The notes: a model not told the origin generated them from the sequence alone. Positions 1-13,600 are shown, numbered from the stretch's first letter. The stretch is DNA of 55,337 nt from an archaeon (GCA_018651605.1 JABIDS010000024.1:1-55337), one strand, 5' to 3'. Made by a program: numbers and translations.

Positions 1-23
1 AGATAATATTTAATGCCTTTAGT

Positions 24-91
<68 letters not shown>

Positions 92-181
92 CCCTTATTC
101 TTTGTTATTTTTTTGTAAAATATTAAATGAGATACTTGTGAAAATAGTTATCTTTTAAAAGCATGATTTCCTAATTTTGTA

Positions 182-850
182 ATGAAAGTCGGAGTTTTAT
201 TTAGTGGCGGGAAAGATAGTTGTTATGCAGCGTATTTGGCTGAGAAATCTGGGAAAGAGTTAGCTTGTCTGATAAATATTGTTTCTGAGAATAAGGAGAG
301 TTATATGTTTCATACGCCTTCTGTTGAAAGGGTTAAGGAGCAGGCGAAGGTTATGGATATTGATTTGATTGTTGTTAAAAGTAAGGGAGTGAAAGAAAAA
401 GAGTTGGAAGATTTGGAAAAGGCAATTGTTGAAGGTGTTGAGAAGCATGGAATTGAGGGAATTGTTACAGGTGCTGTTATGAGTGTTTATCAGGCTGAAA
501 GGATTCAAAAAATTTGTGATAAGTTGGGTTTGGAATGTTTTAATCCTTTATGGAAACGAAATCAGATTGATATTTTAAATGAATTGATTAGGGAGAAGTT
601 TGAAGTGATTATTGTGGGAGTTTTTGCATATCCTTTAGGGCAGGAATGGTTGGGGCGTAAAATTGATGAGAAATTTATTGAAGAAGTTATTGAATTGGAG
701 AGAAAGTATGGGATTGCACCATCAGGAGAGGGGGGAGAATTTGAAAGTTTTGTTTTGAATTGCCCATTGTTTAGTAATGAATTGAAAGTTGAAGGGTTTG
801 AGGATTTTGGCTCTAAAAATAGTTGGAGAAGGGATTTGGAGTTGGAATAG
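182..850 (+). CDS. dph6: Diphthine--ammonia ligase (Dph6-type PP-loop ATPase)
   Basis: This 222-residue protein belongs to the adenine-nucleotide alpha-hydrolase (PP-loop) family that performs the last, ATP-dependent amidation in diphthamide synthesis on elongation factor 2. The sequence shows the PP-loop SGGKDS at residues 8-13 and the family signature GEGGEFESFVLNCPLF near residue 182. Its length equals that of stand-alone archaeal Dph6. It acts in the cytoplasm on aEF2. The ATG at 182 is the first codon of the conserved MKVGVLFSGGKDS start. The other dph genes are not in the window, so the complete pathway cannot be confirmed here. The alternative is a PP-loop paralogue with another amidation target, but the C-terminal signature argues for Dph6. 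Confidence 0.88.
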   Translation: MKVGVLFSGGKDSCYAAYLAEKSGKELACLINIVSENKESYMFHTPSVERVKEQAKVMDIDLIVVKSKGVKEKELEDLEKAIVEGVEKHGIEGIVTGAVMSVYQAERIQKICDKLGLECFNPLWKRNQIDILNELIREKFEVIIVGVFAYPLGQEWLGRKIDEKFIEEVIELERKYGIAPSGEGGEFESFVLNCPLFSNELKVEGFEDFGSKNSWRRDLELE

Positions 851-855
851 AAATG

Positions 856-889
856 TTTAAATATCCATAGGTATCTATAAGTATTATGG
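856..889 (+). promoter_or_regulatory. Promoter and likely autoregulatory operator of the toxin-antitoxin pair
   Basis: A TATA-like box TTTAAATA (856-863) lies about 25 nt before the antitoxin ATG, so the transcript should be leaderless. Between box and start is a dyad CCATA (865-869) / TATGG (885-889) enclosing similar half-sites ATAGGTAT and ATAAGTAT. RHH antitoxins commonly bind such repeats over their own promoter. Operator function is inferred from position and symmetry. Confidence 0.55.
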
Positions 890-1164
890 AAGTTAGACAA
901 ATAAATCTTAAGTTACCTGAAAATCTTGTTGAGGCAGCTGAAAGTTACGTTCAAAATTTTGGGTTTAGAAATATTCAGGAATTAGCTGCAGAAAGTATTC
1001 GTGAGAAAATTTTTGAAAAGAATGAATTTGATGAAACTTTTAGTAAGCAAGAAATAAGATTAATTGATGGTTTGATTGAGGCTTCTGTGAAAAAAAAAGA
1101 TTTTGTTTCTGAAGAAGAATTAAATCAATTACTTTTAGACACAGAATCTCAAAATGAGTTATAA
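886..1164 (+). CDS. Ribbon-helix-helix antitoxin
   Basis: This 92-residue protein begins with a RHH/CopG-type fold: a short beta strand VRQINLKLPENLV (residues 3-15), then helices with the typical turn at FGFRNIQELAAESIREKI. The C-terminal half is acidic and probably disordered, as expected for the part of an antitoxin that wraps its toxin. It overlaps the downstream RelE-like gene by 11 bp, which indicates translational coupling. The likely role is to bind its own promoter and neutralise the toxin. The ATG follows a TATA box at leaderless spacing. Both the RHH call and the pairing are visible in sequence; activity is inferred. Confidence 0.8.
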   Translation: MEVRQINLKLPENLVEAAESYVQNFGFRNIQELAAESIREKIFEKNEFDETFSKQEIRLIDGLIEASVKKKDFVSEEELNQLLLDTESQNEL

Positions 1165-1453
1165 TATTAAATCTTTAAATTTTTTTAAGAAGCAAATTAA
1201 GAAATTAGATTCTAAATCTAGGAAGTTGATTTATGATAAGATTCAATTAATAAAACAAAACCCTTATAGGTATAAAAAAATTCATTCTAAAAAGTATTCT
1301 CGAGTTTTTAGGATAAGATTTAATATTTTTGGAAAAGAAGTTCGGCTGATTTATGTGATTATTGAACCAAATTTGGTTTTAGTTTGTCTTTTAGATAGAA
1401 AAAAGGATTATAAAGATTTAGAGAAGTATCTTTCAGGAATTAGTAAGGTTTAG
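1154..1453 (+). CDS. RelE/ParE-superfamily toxin
   Basis: This 99-residue basic protein matches the RelE/YoeB fold: an N-terminal helical pair (FFKKQIKKLDSKSRKLIYDK), then a beta-rich half with FRIRFNIFGKEVRLIYVI and a final LLDRKKDYKDLEKYL. The length is typical. RelE members cleave mRNA on the ribosome and ParE members poison gyrase. The YoeB-like ending LDRKKDYKDL favours the mRNA interferase branch, but the catalytic residues cannot be assigned with certainty. Its start overlaps the antitoxin by 11 bp. The pair sits just upstream of the giant surface gene, with a separate promoter between them, so there is no evidence for a shared function. Confidence 0.78.
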   Translation: MSYNIKSLNFFKKQIKKLDSKSRKLIYDKIQLIKQNPYRYKKIHSKKYSRVFRIRFNIFGKEVRLIYVIIEPNLVLVCLLDRKKDYKDLEKYLSGISKV

Positions 1454-1592
1454 TTGTAGGGTGAAAAACATTTGTTTTTCTCTTTTTTGTTGGGAATTTT
1501 ATTTATTTTTTTAGTTGGGTGTTTTATTTTAGGATTTATTTGTCGTCGATGTTTTAGTTTGTTTCCCCCCACGAATTTTCTTATAGAAAATG

Positions 1593-1601
1593 TTTATAAA
1601 T
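1593..1601 (+). promoter_or_regulatory. TATA box of the giant surface gene
   Basis: TTTATAAAT lies 37-45 nt before the ATG at 1638. The predicted transcription start, about 25 nt downstream, would be near 1622-1626. This leaves the ATG at 1638 with a very short leader and makes the upstream TTG at 1620 an unlikely start. The 140 bp between the toxin gene and this box hold no visible gene. Confidence 0.5.
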
Positions 1602-1637
1602 GAATTTTTCTTTGATTAATTGAAAAAGAGTGTTAGC

Positions 1638-4600
1638 ATGGCTTATAAGAAATATCACTATAGAAATGGCAAGAGGTATGGACCTTATTATTATGAATCT
1701 TATAGAGATGAGAAAGGGATTGTTAGGAAGAAATATGTTGGAACTGTTGATCCTTCTAAATCTTCTTCAAAAAAAGATTTTAATAAAAATAAGGCTTCTA
1801 AAGTTTTGTCTAATTTTGTGGGTAGAAATGTTTTTTCAGGAATTAATACTCTAAAGTTTTTTAAGATTTTTCTTATTTTATTTCTTGGTTTGTTTTTATT
1901 AATTGGATTTGTTAATTTAGGTTCTAATGATGATGGTTTGTTTGAGATTTCTAATTCTATTTCTGGAAATGTTGTAAGTGTTTCTAGTTCTGTTAATCCT
2001 GTTTACAAATTAACTGGTTTTGCGGTTTCTGAATTTGCTGATGAGGAAGTTGTTTTGGAGAGTTTTGATAAAGAGATTGATTTGGAGATTAAGGAATCTC
2101 CGAAGTTGGGTGATGAAAAAGTTGGTAAGAATAAGAATGATAGGATGGAGTTTTTGTTGAGTGATAGTGGTTATGGTTCTAAGAATGTTAGATTGTATTT
2201 TGATTTGTTGAATTATTCTGAGTTTGTTGAAAGTGTTTCTTTGTCTGGAGATAGTGAAGCATTAGAAAGTGTTGAGGAATCAGGTTATGGTAGTTTGGAA
2301 AGTGGATATGGGTTTACTGGTTTTTTTGTTAAGTTGTTTAATAGTGTTATTAGTTTGACTGGAAGGGTTGTTGATGAGAGAGAAGAAGAGGTTGCGAATA
2401 TTTCTGAAGTTAAAAAAATTGTTGAGGAGTTGAGTGAGGATGAGTTGGAGGTTGTTTCTGATGAGGCTGTTGTTGAGTTGGATGATGATGAGTTTGATGT
2501 TGTTGTTGAAGATAATGCTTCTGAAGTTGAGTATAAGTGGGGTTATAATGTTACATTGAAGGATTTGAATTTTATGGCTAAGATTGAGGTTAGTTCTGAT
2601 GAAGGTGTTGTTGTTTATGATGAGAGTAGTTTGTTGATTGGTAGGAATTTGTTGTCGTTTGAAGATTTGGTTGAGGAAGGTTATAGTATTAGGTTTGATG
2701 TTCCTGAGTTGGGAATGGGTTTGGAGGAGGTTGAGGTTAAGGTTGAAGAGGAGGTTGAGGTTGTTGTGAATGAGAGTTTAGAGGAGGAGGTTGAAGTTAA
2801 TGAGAGTTTAGAGGAGGAGGTTGAAGTTAATGAGAGTGAGGTTGAGGTTGTTGAAGGTGGGGAGGTTGAAGTTAATGAGAGTGAAGTTGAAGAAGGGAAT
2901 GTTTCTTTGGTGGATGAGGTTGTTGTGAATGAGAGTTTAGAGGAGGAGGTTGAGGTGGATGAGGTTGAGGTTGTTGTGAATGAGAGTGAGGTTGAAGAAG
3001 TTGAAGAAGAAGTTGAGAGTGGTTATGGGGTTGTTGAAGAGGGTTTGGTTTTAGGTTTTTTTGGGTTGATTGGAAGAGTTGTTGGGATTGATGGAGTGGT
3101 TGGAGTGGTTGTTGATGAAGGTGTTAGTGAGATTGTTGAGGAAGTTTTGAATGAGAGTTTGGAGAATGCAGAGGTTGAGGATTTGGAGTATGTGAATAAG
3201 GTTGTTGTTTATATTGAGAGGGATTTTGAAGGGAGTGGAGTTGAGGTTGGAGATGTTGTGTTTTTGGATCCGAGTTTGATTATTATTCCAATTAGTGATG
3301 CAGAGCATTTGGATGTTAATAGGAATTTTGTGAGTAATATTTATGAAGAAGTTAGTGAGCAGGATGGGAATTGGAGTGAAATTATTGGTGAGGGAGAATT
3401 TGTTCGTGCAACTTTTGAACAAGTTTTGGATTTTTCAAAAGATGTGAGTGTTTATGCAAGGATTGTGAATTGGAGTAATGAATCTAATATGTCTGCGAAT
3501 GTAGAGGTTTATTTAGGAAATGGCAATGAAAGTATTGCAGTTATTGAAAATATTAGTAGTGAAGGAATGTATAGATCGTATTTGGATGGATCAAGCGGGG
3601 TTGGTTTAGGGAATTTGAGTGCAAGTGTTTTTGATTTGAAAGTTGTTGGAGGAGATGTTGAGTTTGATTGGATTGTTGATCCAACAGAAGCAAATACAAC
3701 TTGTGATGAAGGAGATAATTTAACTACATGTAATATTACCTCTGCGCATAATATTGATGATGGAAGTGTTTTGAATTATAATAATGTGATTATTAAGAAT
3801 GGTGGAAGTTTGTTGAATAATACTGCGAATTGTACTAATGCAACTGGGTTTAGTAATCATGGTTGTGGTTTTAGTTTGGCTTTGACTGGAAATTTGACAA
3901 TTGAAAGTGGGGGAAATATTACTGTTGGGAATTTGTCGATTAGTGCGGAGGGTGTGGATGTGCAAAGTGGTGGTTTGGTGAGTGTGGATGGGTTGGGGTG
4001 GATGAGTGCGAATGGCCTTGGTGCAGGAGATAGTGCTGAGTATTATTCAGGTGGTGGAAGTTATGGAGGGGTAGGAGGATTAGCAAGATATGCTAATGAT
4101 GGACCAGATATTTATGGAAATGCAAGTGCTCCTGTTGATTTTGGAAGTGGAGGTGGGGATGATACTGATTTTGGTGATGGTGGAGGTTTTGGAGGAGGAA
4201 TTATTTTTATAAATGTAACTAATAATTTTACAATAGATGGAAATATTTCTTCAAATGGAGGTCCTACTACTCGTTCAGATTCTGGAGCAGGTTCTGGAGG
4301 TAGTATTTGGATAATCTCTGATTCATTTAATGGTGGAGGATATTTGGATGCTAGTGGGGGCGAGGTTTCAGATGGTTCCTGTGGTGATGGCTCTGGTGGA
4401 AGGATAAGGACAACTTATGATAGTAATAATTTTAATGGGATTATATCTTTAATAGGTGGAAGGGGTGCGACTTTAAGTTCTGCAGGTGGATTTCCACATC
4501 CAGGAACTTATTCATTTCCTGATGGGAACAATCTTACTGTAAAAGGAGATATGGCTCTTGCTCCTGGAAATTATTCTATACCTTATTTAAATGTAACAAG

Positions 4601-7600
4601 TGGATTTACTCTTGATTGTCAGGCAGTAAATACTTCAGATAGTGAGGGATATGGGGCAATGATTAATTCAGTAGATATGTATATTGAATCTAATGCTATT
4701 ATTTCTTCAGACCATCATGGATTTAAAAGCAATAATGGTCCTGGAGCAGGACTTCCAGGAATTACGGGGGATGGAGGAAGTTATGGAGGCTTTGGAGGAG
4801 ATGTTTCAAATATTTCTAAAATCTATGGTTCTTTTACATGGCCAATATCTTTGGGAAGTGCAGGAGGGGAAGATAATAATCCAACTCCTAGGAATAATGG
4901 TGGTGCTGGGGGAGGAATGGTGAGACTTAATGTTTCAAATAATTTAATTTTAGATGGAAATATAACTTCTTTTGGACGACAAGCAGGATCAAGTGCTGGA
5001 GCAGGTTCTGGAGGGAGTATATTAATTGTTGCTAATAATATTTCTGGAGAGGGAAATATTATGGCTAATGGTGGCCCAAGTAATGCTCCGTCTATTAATG
5101 GAGCTGCAGAAGGTGGAGGAGGGAGAGTAGCTTTACATGTTGATGTAATTAATTTGTTAGGTTTAGTAGAAGCTTTACCAGGACCAGGTGATGATGAGGA
5201 TGGTTCTGCTGGAACAATTTACATAAATGCTAGTTCTAGTTTAACCTCTATTGGAAACATAACTGCAACAGGTTATAATGGGACTACTGCGATGATTAAT
5301 TTAACTTCTTCTTCAATGACTTTGAGTGGAGTTTATAATGCAACCTCAACTGTCGCACCCAACGGAACAATAACTTTGGCTTCTTTTTCAGGAGATGATT
5401 GTTTAATGAGTTTGACAATTGATGAAGCTACTTTTGATCCTGATTATATTAATGGAAGTGTTTGTTCAATTTGTGATGAAGGAGATATGGCGACGACTTG
5501 TAATATTACTGGTGTTCATAATTTGGATGATGGTGTGAGATTCAGGGCAAATAATTTGATAATTAAGAATGGAGGTAGTTTGTTGAATAATACTGCGAAT
5601 TGTTTAGGGACAAGTCATGGTTGTGGGTTTGGTTTGGTGTTGAGTGGGAATTTGACAATCGAATCAGGAGGAGATATAACTGCAGGTAATGTTTCTATAA
5701 CTGCAGAAAATGTTGATGTGCAGAGTGGTGGGAAGATTGTGACTGGTGGGTTGGGGTGGAAGGCGAAGAATGGACCTTGTCCTGGTGCAACTAGTTCAAC
5801 TAAAGGTGGTGGTGGGGGTTATGGTGGAAAAGGTGGAACCTCAACAGTATCAAAACTTGGATGTTCTGTACCTTATGGGAATGCAAGTGCTCCTGTTAAT
5901 TTTGGTAGTGGGGGGGGATATACTGGAGGTCCTGGAGGTGGGATTATTTTTATAAATGCTACAAATAATGTTACTATTAATGGTAATCTGAATTCTTCTG
6001 GAAGTAGTGGTGGAGTTAGTGCTTCTGGAGGAGGTGCAGGAGGAAGTATTTGGATTATATCTAGCAATTTTTCAGGTTTAGGAACATTAAATGCTATAGG
6101 AGGTAATTCGTATTATTATAGTGGATATCATGGTGGAGGGGGAAGTGGTGGAAGAATTGCAGTCTCCCAGGATGAATCTTATTTTAATGGGGGTATTCTC
6201 TTAGCAGGAGGTAATGGGGTTAGTAATGGGTTTGCAGGAACATATTCTTTCCCAGAGGGTAATAATTTAACTGTTAATAGTGATATGGCATTAGCTCCTG
6301 GGAATTATACTATTCCTTATCTTAATGTTACTAATAGTGCAACTTTGGAAGTTCAAGGAGATAATTCTACAACCAATGGTTTTGGAGTAGTGATAACTGG
6401 TGTAAATGTTAATATTGATGAGGGTTCAACAATTTCTGGAAATTCATTAGGATTTCTCCCTTATCGAGGTCCAGGTAAAGGTGGTGGAACTAGTACTAAA
6501 GGTGGGGGAGCAAGCCATGGAGGTTATGGGGGAAATCATTCTTCTGGAGGTGGAGGGAATATGGTTCCTTATGGGTCTGAAAAATATCCTATTGAACTAG
6601 GTAGTGGTGGTGGATATAGTGGCTTGCAAGGAACTGCAGGTGGAGGGGCAATAGAGTTAAATATGTCTGGGAATATTACCATAGATGGAGAGATAACTGT
6701 TGATGGGCAGAAAGTAGATGTTAGTGATTCTGGTGGTGGAGGAAGTGCTGGAAGTATATTATTAATTGCAGATTTAATTAATGGGTTAGGAAATTTAACT
6801 GCAACTGGAGGTAAGGGATATTATTATAGTGGATATTATGGTGGGGGGGGAGGTGGGGGAAGAATCGCATTGCATGCAAATACAATTAATTTAAATTCTA
6901 TTAATAATATTGGGGGCTATGGTTATATACAAGGTTCAGCTGGAACAGTTTATATTAATGCTTCTTCATCTATAACTTCTAGTGGAAATATAACTGCAAC
7001 AGGTTATACTGGGGCTACTGCGATGATTAATTTAACTTCTTCTTCAATGACTTTGAGTGGAGTTTATGATGCAACCTCCACTGTCGCACCCAATGGAACA
7101 ATAACTTTAACTCCTGTTGGCGGATGTATTGGTTATGATGTCAGAGATGGGACATTTCTTCCAGATCTGATTAATGTTAATCCTAATTGTAATTTGTGTG
7201 ATGAAGGAGATATGTTGACGACTTGTAATATTACCACCACCCATAATATTGATGAGGATACTGAATATTATTTGAATAATGTTATTATTAAGAATGGAGG
7301 TAGTTTGGTGAATGATACTTCTAATTGTGTTGGTAATCATGGTTGTGGTTTTAGGTTGGTTTTGAGTGGGAATTTGACTGTTGAGGATGGTGGAACAATT
7401 AATGCTGGAAATGTTTCTATTGTTGCGGAGAGTGTGGATGTGCAGAGTGGTGGGACAATTAGTACTTATGGGTTGGGGTGGAGAGTAGACCAGGGTCCTG
7501 GAACAAGTGATGATGGTGGAAGTTATGGAGGGTTTTGTGCACATTCTAATTGTGGTTGGAATCGTATTTATGGAAATGCAAGTGCTCCTGTTGATTTTGG

Positions 7601-10600
7601 TAGTGGTGGGGGGAGTACTAGTGGGGGAGGAGTTATTTTTATTAATGCAACAAATGATTTAATTATAATGGGTAATATTGCTTCAAATGGGGCAACAGGA
7701 TATTATGGTGGTGGTTCTGGAGGTAGTGTTTGGTTGATTAGTAATAATGTTTCTGGAAATGGGACTATTAATGCAAGAGGTGGGGAAGGAACTTATGGTG
7801 AAAGAGATGCTGGAGGAGGTAGAATTAGAAATACTTTTAATATTGATAATTTTAATGGAATTATTTCATTGAAATCTGGAGATGATAGTGGTGGGACTTC
7901 TGGAACTTATAGTTTTCCTGATGGAAATAATTTAACTGTTAAGGGAGATATGGCTTTGGCTGGTGGAAATTATAGTATTCCTTATTTGAATATTACTAAT
8001 AATGCTCAATTAGAATTTCAGGCGGTTAATGCGTATGCAAGTGATAATGGTGCAGGAGTTATAATAAATAGTGTTAATGTTTTCTTAGATTCTGGTGCAT
8101 CTATGTATGGAACAGGATTAGGTTTTCATGAACAGGAAGGTCCTGGTTACAAATCTAATTCAGGAGGTTCTCATGGTGGTATTGGGGGAGGTTCAACAAT
8201 TGCATATATTTATGGTTCTGAAACTCAACCTTTATCTTTGGGAAGTGGTGGAACTAGTGTACGTTCAGCAGCTCAAGGAGGCAGTGCTCTTTTTTTAAAT
8301 GTTACAGGCAATGTTACTTTATTGGGAGATATTTCTAGTAGGGGGCGTTATGGATATAGTGGTGGTGGGGCTGGTGGAAGTATTTATGTTGTTTCAGATG
8401 TTTTAAATATTTCTGAAGATTCTTTACTTCGAGTTAATGGGGGAAGTGGGGATAGTCAAGAACCTGGTGCTGGAGGAAGAATTGCATTGTATGCGAATAC
8501 ATTGATTTCTTCAGGGGCGATTGAAAACAATGGGGCAACTGTAGGAGGTGGAGTAGATGGTTCTGCAGGAACAATTTATATTAATGCTTCTTCGTCTATA
8601 ACTTCTAGTGGAAATATAACGGCAACAGGTTATACTGGAACAACTGCTTGGATTAATATTAGTTCACCTTATATGAATCTTTCTGGTAATTACGATGCTA
8701 CTGCATCTATTACTCAAAATGGAACATTTACTATGAATTACACAGATTGTTCGAGTGTTTTGAGTGGGAGTTTTTCTCCTGATTTTGTTAAAGCTAGTGG
8801 ATGTGTTGATTGTTCTGGAAATTATAATGTTAATTTTGATTATCCTTTGAATAATAGTTATTTTAATTCTTCTTCTGTGGAGTTTAATGTTTCAACTAAT
8901 TTATATTCTAATTCTTGTAGTGTTTCAATTAATGGGGCTGCTAATCAAAGTATGAGTGTAAATGCTTCTAATAATGGATTTAATTATACTAATTCTAGTA
9001 TTGATGATGGATTTTATAATGCAAGTGCTTTTTGTGAAAATACTTTTGGAGATATAAAAAGCGGGTTTGTAGAATTTGTTATTGATAGTGTTTTTCCTTC
9101 TGTTGAGTTTGGTGCAGGTGTTTTGAGTAATGGTTCTCAGACTCCTTTTAGTTGGGTTTTTATGAATGTTTCATCTATTGATGCAACAAGTAATGTTAGT
9201 GTGTTTATTGATTATGATGATAGTTTGGTTTCTTGGTGGAGAATGGATGATTTGAATGGTTCAGGGGATTTGGTGGATTACATGGGAAAAAATAATGGGA
9301 GTGTTTTTGGTGATGCTAGTCAGATTGTTAATGGTAAATTTGGAAAGGCGATGGAGTTTGATGGTGATAATGATTATGTTGAGATGAGTGTTAGCGAAGA
9401 TAAAACTTCAATTTCAATATGGTTTAGAAATTCAACTTCATTATTATGGGATCATGTTGTTTTTAATGGTAGTAATTATTTTGTTAATGGAGTTATAGGG
9501 GTGTTGGGAGAATATCCTTTGAATATTAGTGGAAATAATTTTAAAATTGGTGTTAATGGTTCAAATGATTTCAATGGTTCAATTGATGATGTTATGATTT
9601 TCAATAGGTCATTGAATGATTGGGAAATTGCAGGACTTTATGCAAACCAATCAACTAAGTATGTTAGTGGAAATTATACTAATATGGGTGCAGTATGGCA
9701 TAGTTTTAAGGGGTATAGTCAGGATTATGCTGGAAATGTGAATACAACTTCTGAAATTCTTTGGATACAAAATCTTGTTAATACTAATTTGATTGTTTAT
9801 GATTTGGAAGATGATGATGAGGATTATTCTGGATGGTTTGCAAGTGAAGATGAACCTTTACCAAAAGTAATGACTTGGTTTTTTGCTAATTATAGTTCTG
9901 TAGTGGATGGTTCATTAATTACTGGAAGCATTTGTAATATTAGTTTTGAAGGAGGAAGCGAGAATGGAGATTGGTCTAATATGAGTTATAATAGTAGTGC
10001 CTTGATTTATTATTACAACCGAACTTTTGATTATCCTGGAAATTATTCTTATAATGTGAGTTGTGATAATAGTGGTTATGAAGTTCAATCAAATGAAAGT
10101 GTTGAAGGAGATGTTAGGATTAGAATTTCATTATTTAATCAGAGTAGTCTTGGTTTGAATAATGATTTGATTTGGGTTAATTATAATGAGGATATTAATC
10201 TAAGTGTGAATTTGAGTTCTGATATTGATGTAAGTAATAGTGGTTATAATGTTAGTAATGTTTGGGTGCAAATTGATAAGCCGGATTCAAGTAGTGTTAA
10301 TGTTAGTTTGAGTGGTTTGGATGGGGATGGGGCAGATGGAGAAATTTGGAATGCGAGTTTTGTTAATCCTGGTTTGATTGGAAATTATATTGTAACTTAT
10401 TTTGCTAATTTGACAAATGGATTTGAAATGGTTCGAAGTGTTGAAAGTAATTTTAGTGTGCAAAATACTTCTATTGGAATTGTTCCGGAGAGCCTTGTTG
10501 TGAATACAACTGATTCTATTAATGTTTGGGGATGGATAAATAGAAGTAATTCTTCAGATAGTTGGGGAATTGGAAATAATTTGTTTTTGATTAAGATAAA

Positions 10601-13600
10601 TAATGTTAGTGTTTCAAGTGATGTTTATAATGATAGTAATTTTAGTGGAAGTTGGAGTGGAATTAATGTTTCAAATGTTGTTCAATTGAATTTAAGTTCT
10701 GCTAGTAATGTTGAAGGTTATTATGATGATTTTACAAGCCAAAAATATTTGGAAGATAATGTTTCTAGTTATAATGTTGGCTATGATGAAATTAGGGATG
10801 CAGTGTTTTCTTATAATCACATGACAGGTATTGGGAACATAACTTATAAATTTTCAAGTGTTACTCAATTTTATAATATGAGTATTTATGTTGGGACTAT
10901 TACAAGTTCGGATGATTCTGGAGGGAATACAAGTATTTGGTATAGTTATGATAATGTTAGTTGGAATAATCTTTATTCTAGTATTAGTTTGGGTGCTTTG
11001 ATGGGAGGGAATGTTCCTGTTAAGAATAATGATAGTATTTATTTGATGATACAATCCGACACTAATTCTGGTTCTAATGAAAATCCTGTTGTAAATTTAA
11101 GTATTAATTATAGTAATTATGATTATGATAATATTGGTAACTTTGTTTCAGATGGGGTTAATTTGTCTGATGTAACTTATACTGTTTTTAGTTGGGCAGA
11201 GAGTTTGAATGGAGGAGATATTAATGTTCAGATTAGGGGAAGTGATAATGGAACGAGTTGGGATGGATGGAGTAGTAATTATACAAATCCTTTAACAAAT
11301 GATATTTCTAGTTTTAATAAAGATTTTATTCAATATAGGGCTTGGTTGGAAACATCTAATGTAAGTAGGACGCCTGTTTTGTCTGAGATTAATATTAGTT
11401 ATTTTAATGCGATAACTAATTCAACAGGAGGTTATAATTATAATATTACTATACCTACAGATACTTTAGGTGTTCAAGCTTTAGAGGTTTCTGTTAATAA
11501 TAATCCTCTAAGTGGAATTGTTGGATCAAATAATACTAATCTTACTGTCTGGGCAAGAACAAATGTTAGTTATTATATTGAAAAGAATTATTCTAGTTCT
11601 GAGAGTAATTATTCTGTGCATGTTAATTTTACTCGAACAGATACTGGAGATTTGGTTTATGGAGATATTAATATTAGTATTGGAAATGGAAGTTCTTGGA
11701 GTTCTTTATGTTCAGGGGTTTCACAATGCATTGCATCATGGTTAGTGCCTAATGATTTGACTTATGGAAATTATACAATTAATATAACTGGTTCAAATGT
11801 ATCTGCATATTATATTAATTCTTCAAATAGTTTTGGGGATTGGTTAGAAGAGAAAAATACAACTGGTGCAATGTATGCTGCGAATAAAACTTTGGCTGAT
11901 TTTTCAGCTGGAACTGATTATAGCTTTTTGTGGAATGTTTCAATTAATAATAGTGGTAATGCTTCTATATTAAATCCTTATGTTTATTCTGTAACTCCTC
12001 CAACTTCTACTTCTGTTGAAGCTATTGAATATACTTCATGTAATCGGATTTTTCCAAATGAAAGTTGTAATGTTTTGATGAATATTACTTTAGAGGGAGG
12101 GGCAAGTAGTGGAAATCATAGGATTTCTTTGAGGACTAATTGGACTAATAATGATGGAAATATTGGGCCTGCAGAGGGTGGTAATTATATTGCTTATCCA
12201 GATATGTATGTTATTATTTCTTTGAATTCTAGTCTAAATATAAATCAGACAACAATTAATTTAAGTGCAGAGCATGGAGTTACTAATGATTCTAAGTTTT
12301 TAGTTGAGTCTGTTGGAACTGATGTTGTTTCTGAGATTAATATAAGCTTTAGCGAGGGAAATATTAGTGATGGTAACAATATTTCTGGTTCTTGGATTAG
12401 TATAAATCCTTCAAGTCCAAATGATCTTGCTGCTGGAAACAATGTTGAAATTTCATTGAATGTAAGTGTTCCATTACAAACTGCACCTGGAAATTATTCA
12501 GGAGTTGTTAATATTAATTCATCTAATGGTGGAGATAAATCTCTGAATTTGTTTTTGACTATTCCTACCAATGCTTCTTGGTATTTTAGTCCTATTACAA
12601 ATGATAGTTATAATTATTCTTATCCATTGAATACTGCCGGAGGGGTTGGAAATTATACAATTAATAATACTGGAAATGTTAATTTGACTCTTGTTGTTGC
12701 TTATTCTCCTGTGGGAACAACTGATTATACTGCATTTGGAAGTGATTTGTTTGCAGAAAATAATGATGTTTCAGGTTTGTTAACTAATCCTACTACTGCA
12801 AATATTAGTAAGGGAAGTAGTTTGATTGTTCCTATTTATCATAAAGGATATTCTAGTGAGGTTGATGATGTTGGAATTTCTATTTTGTTTAGCAATGCTT
12901 CTGCAGTTCCAAGTTCTGATGGAGTTAGAGATAGATTTTATATTTATGAGGCTGCTCCGGAAATTAGTGGGATGTGGTTTGAATTGGATGGTGTTTATGG
13001 GAATAAGGCAGAAGTGAATAAGAATGTCACAATTAAATTAAGGGCAACTGATGATGTTAGTTTAAATGATAGTAGGACAACTATTAATGTAACTTATGGG
13101 GGAACTACAGATGTTTTGAATGCAACTAGTTTGAGATTAACTGGTGGAGAATATGATGGTTGGACAATTATTAATTTTACAGGTAATTTCACACCTTCAG
13201 TTTCTGGAATACATTATGTTGTTGCTACAGTTTATGACCAAACTGATAAAATGAATATTTCCTCTACTTTTAATTTTACTTCTTATGCTACTACAAGTGT
13301 CCAATTAAGTCAAAATATTTCAAGTTATAATGTTACTGATGTTAATTTAGATAGCTCTCAAGTTTTCCATGTTAATTATACTTTGAATAATACTGGATTT
13401 GCTTATGCTTATGACCCAAATATTACTTTTAGTAAAAATGATAGTTATATTAATATTAACCCTGTTAATTATTCCTTTGGAAATATGTCTAATGGAAGTA
13501 AGAGTAGTTATGTTTTTGAAATTAATGTAAGTGCTTTAACTCCTTCTGGGACTTATAATATTACTACAACCTCTTTGTGGAGAAATCCTGATAATAGCAT

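Noticed and set aside
1620-1637. TTG start of the giant gene, six codons upstream
   Set aside because: The homologous module at 26768 starts at MAYKKY, and 1620 would lie at or before the predicted transcription start.
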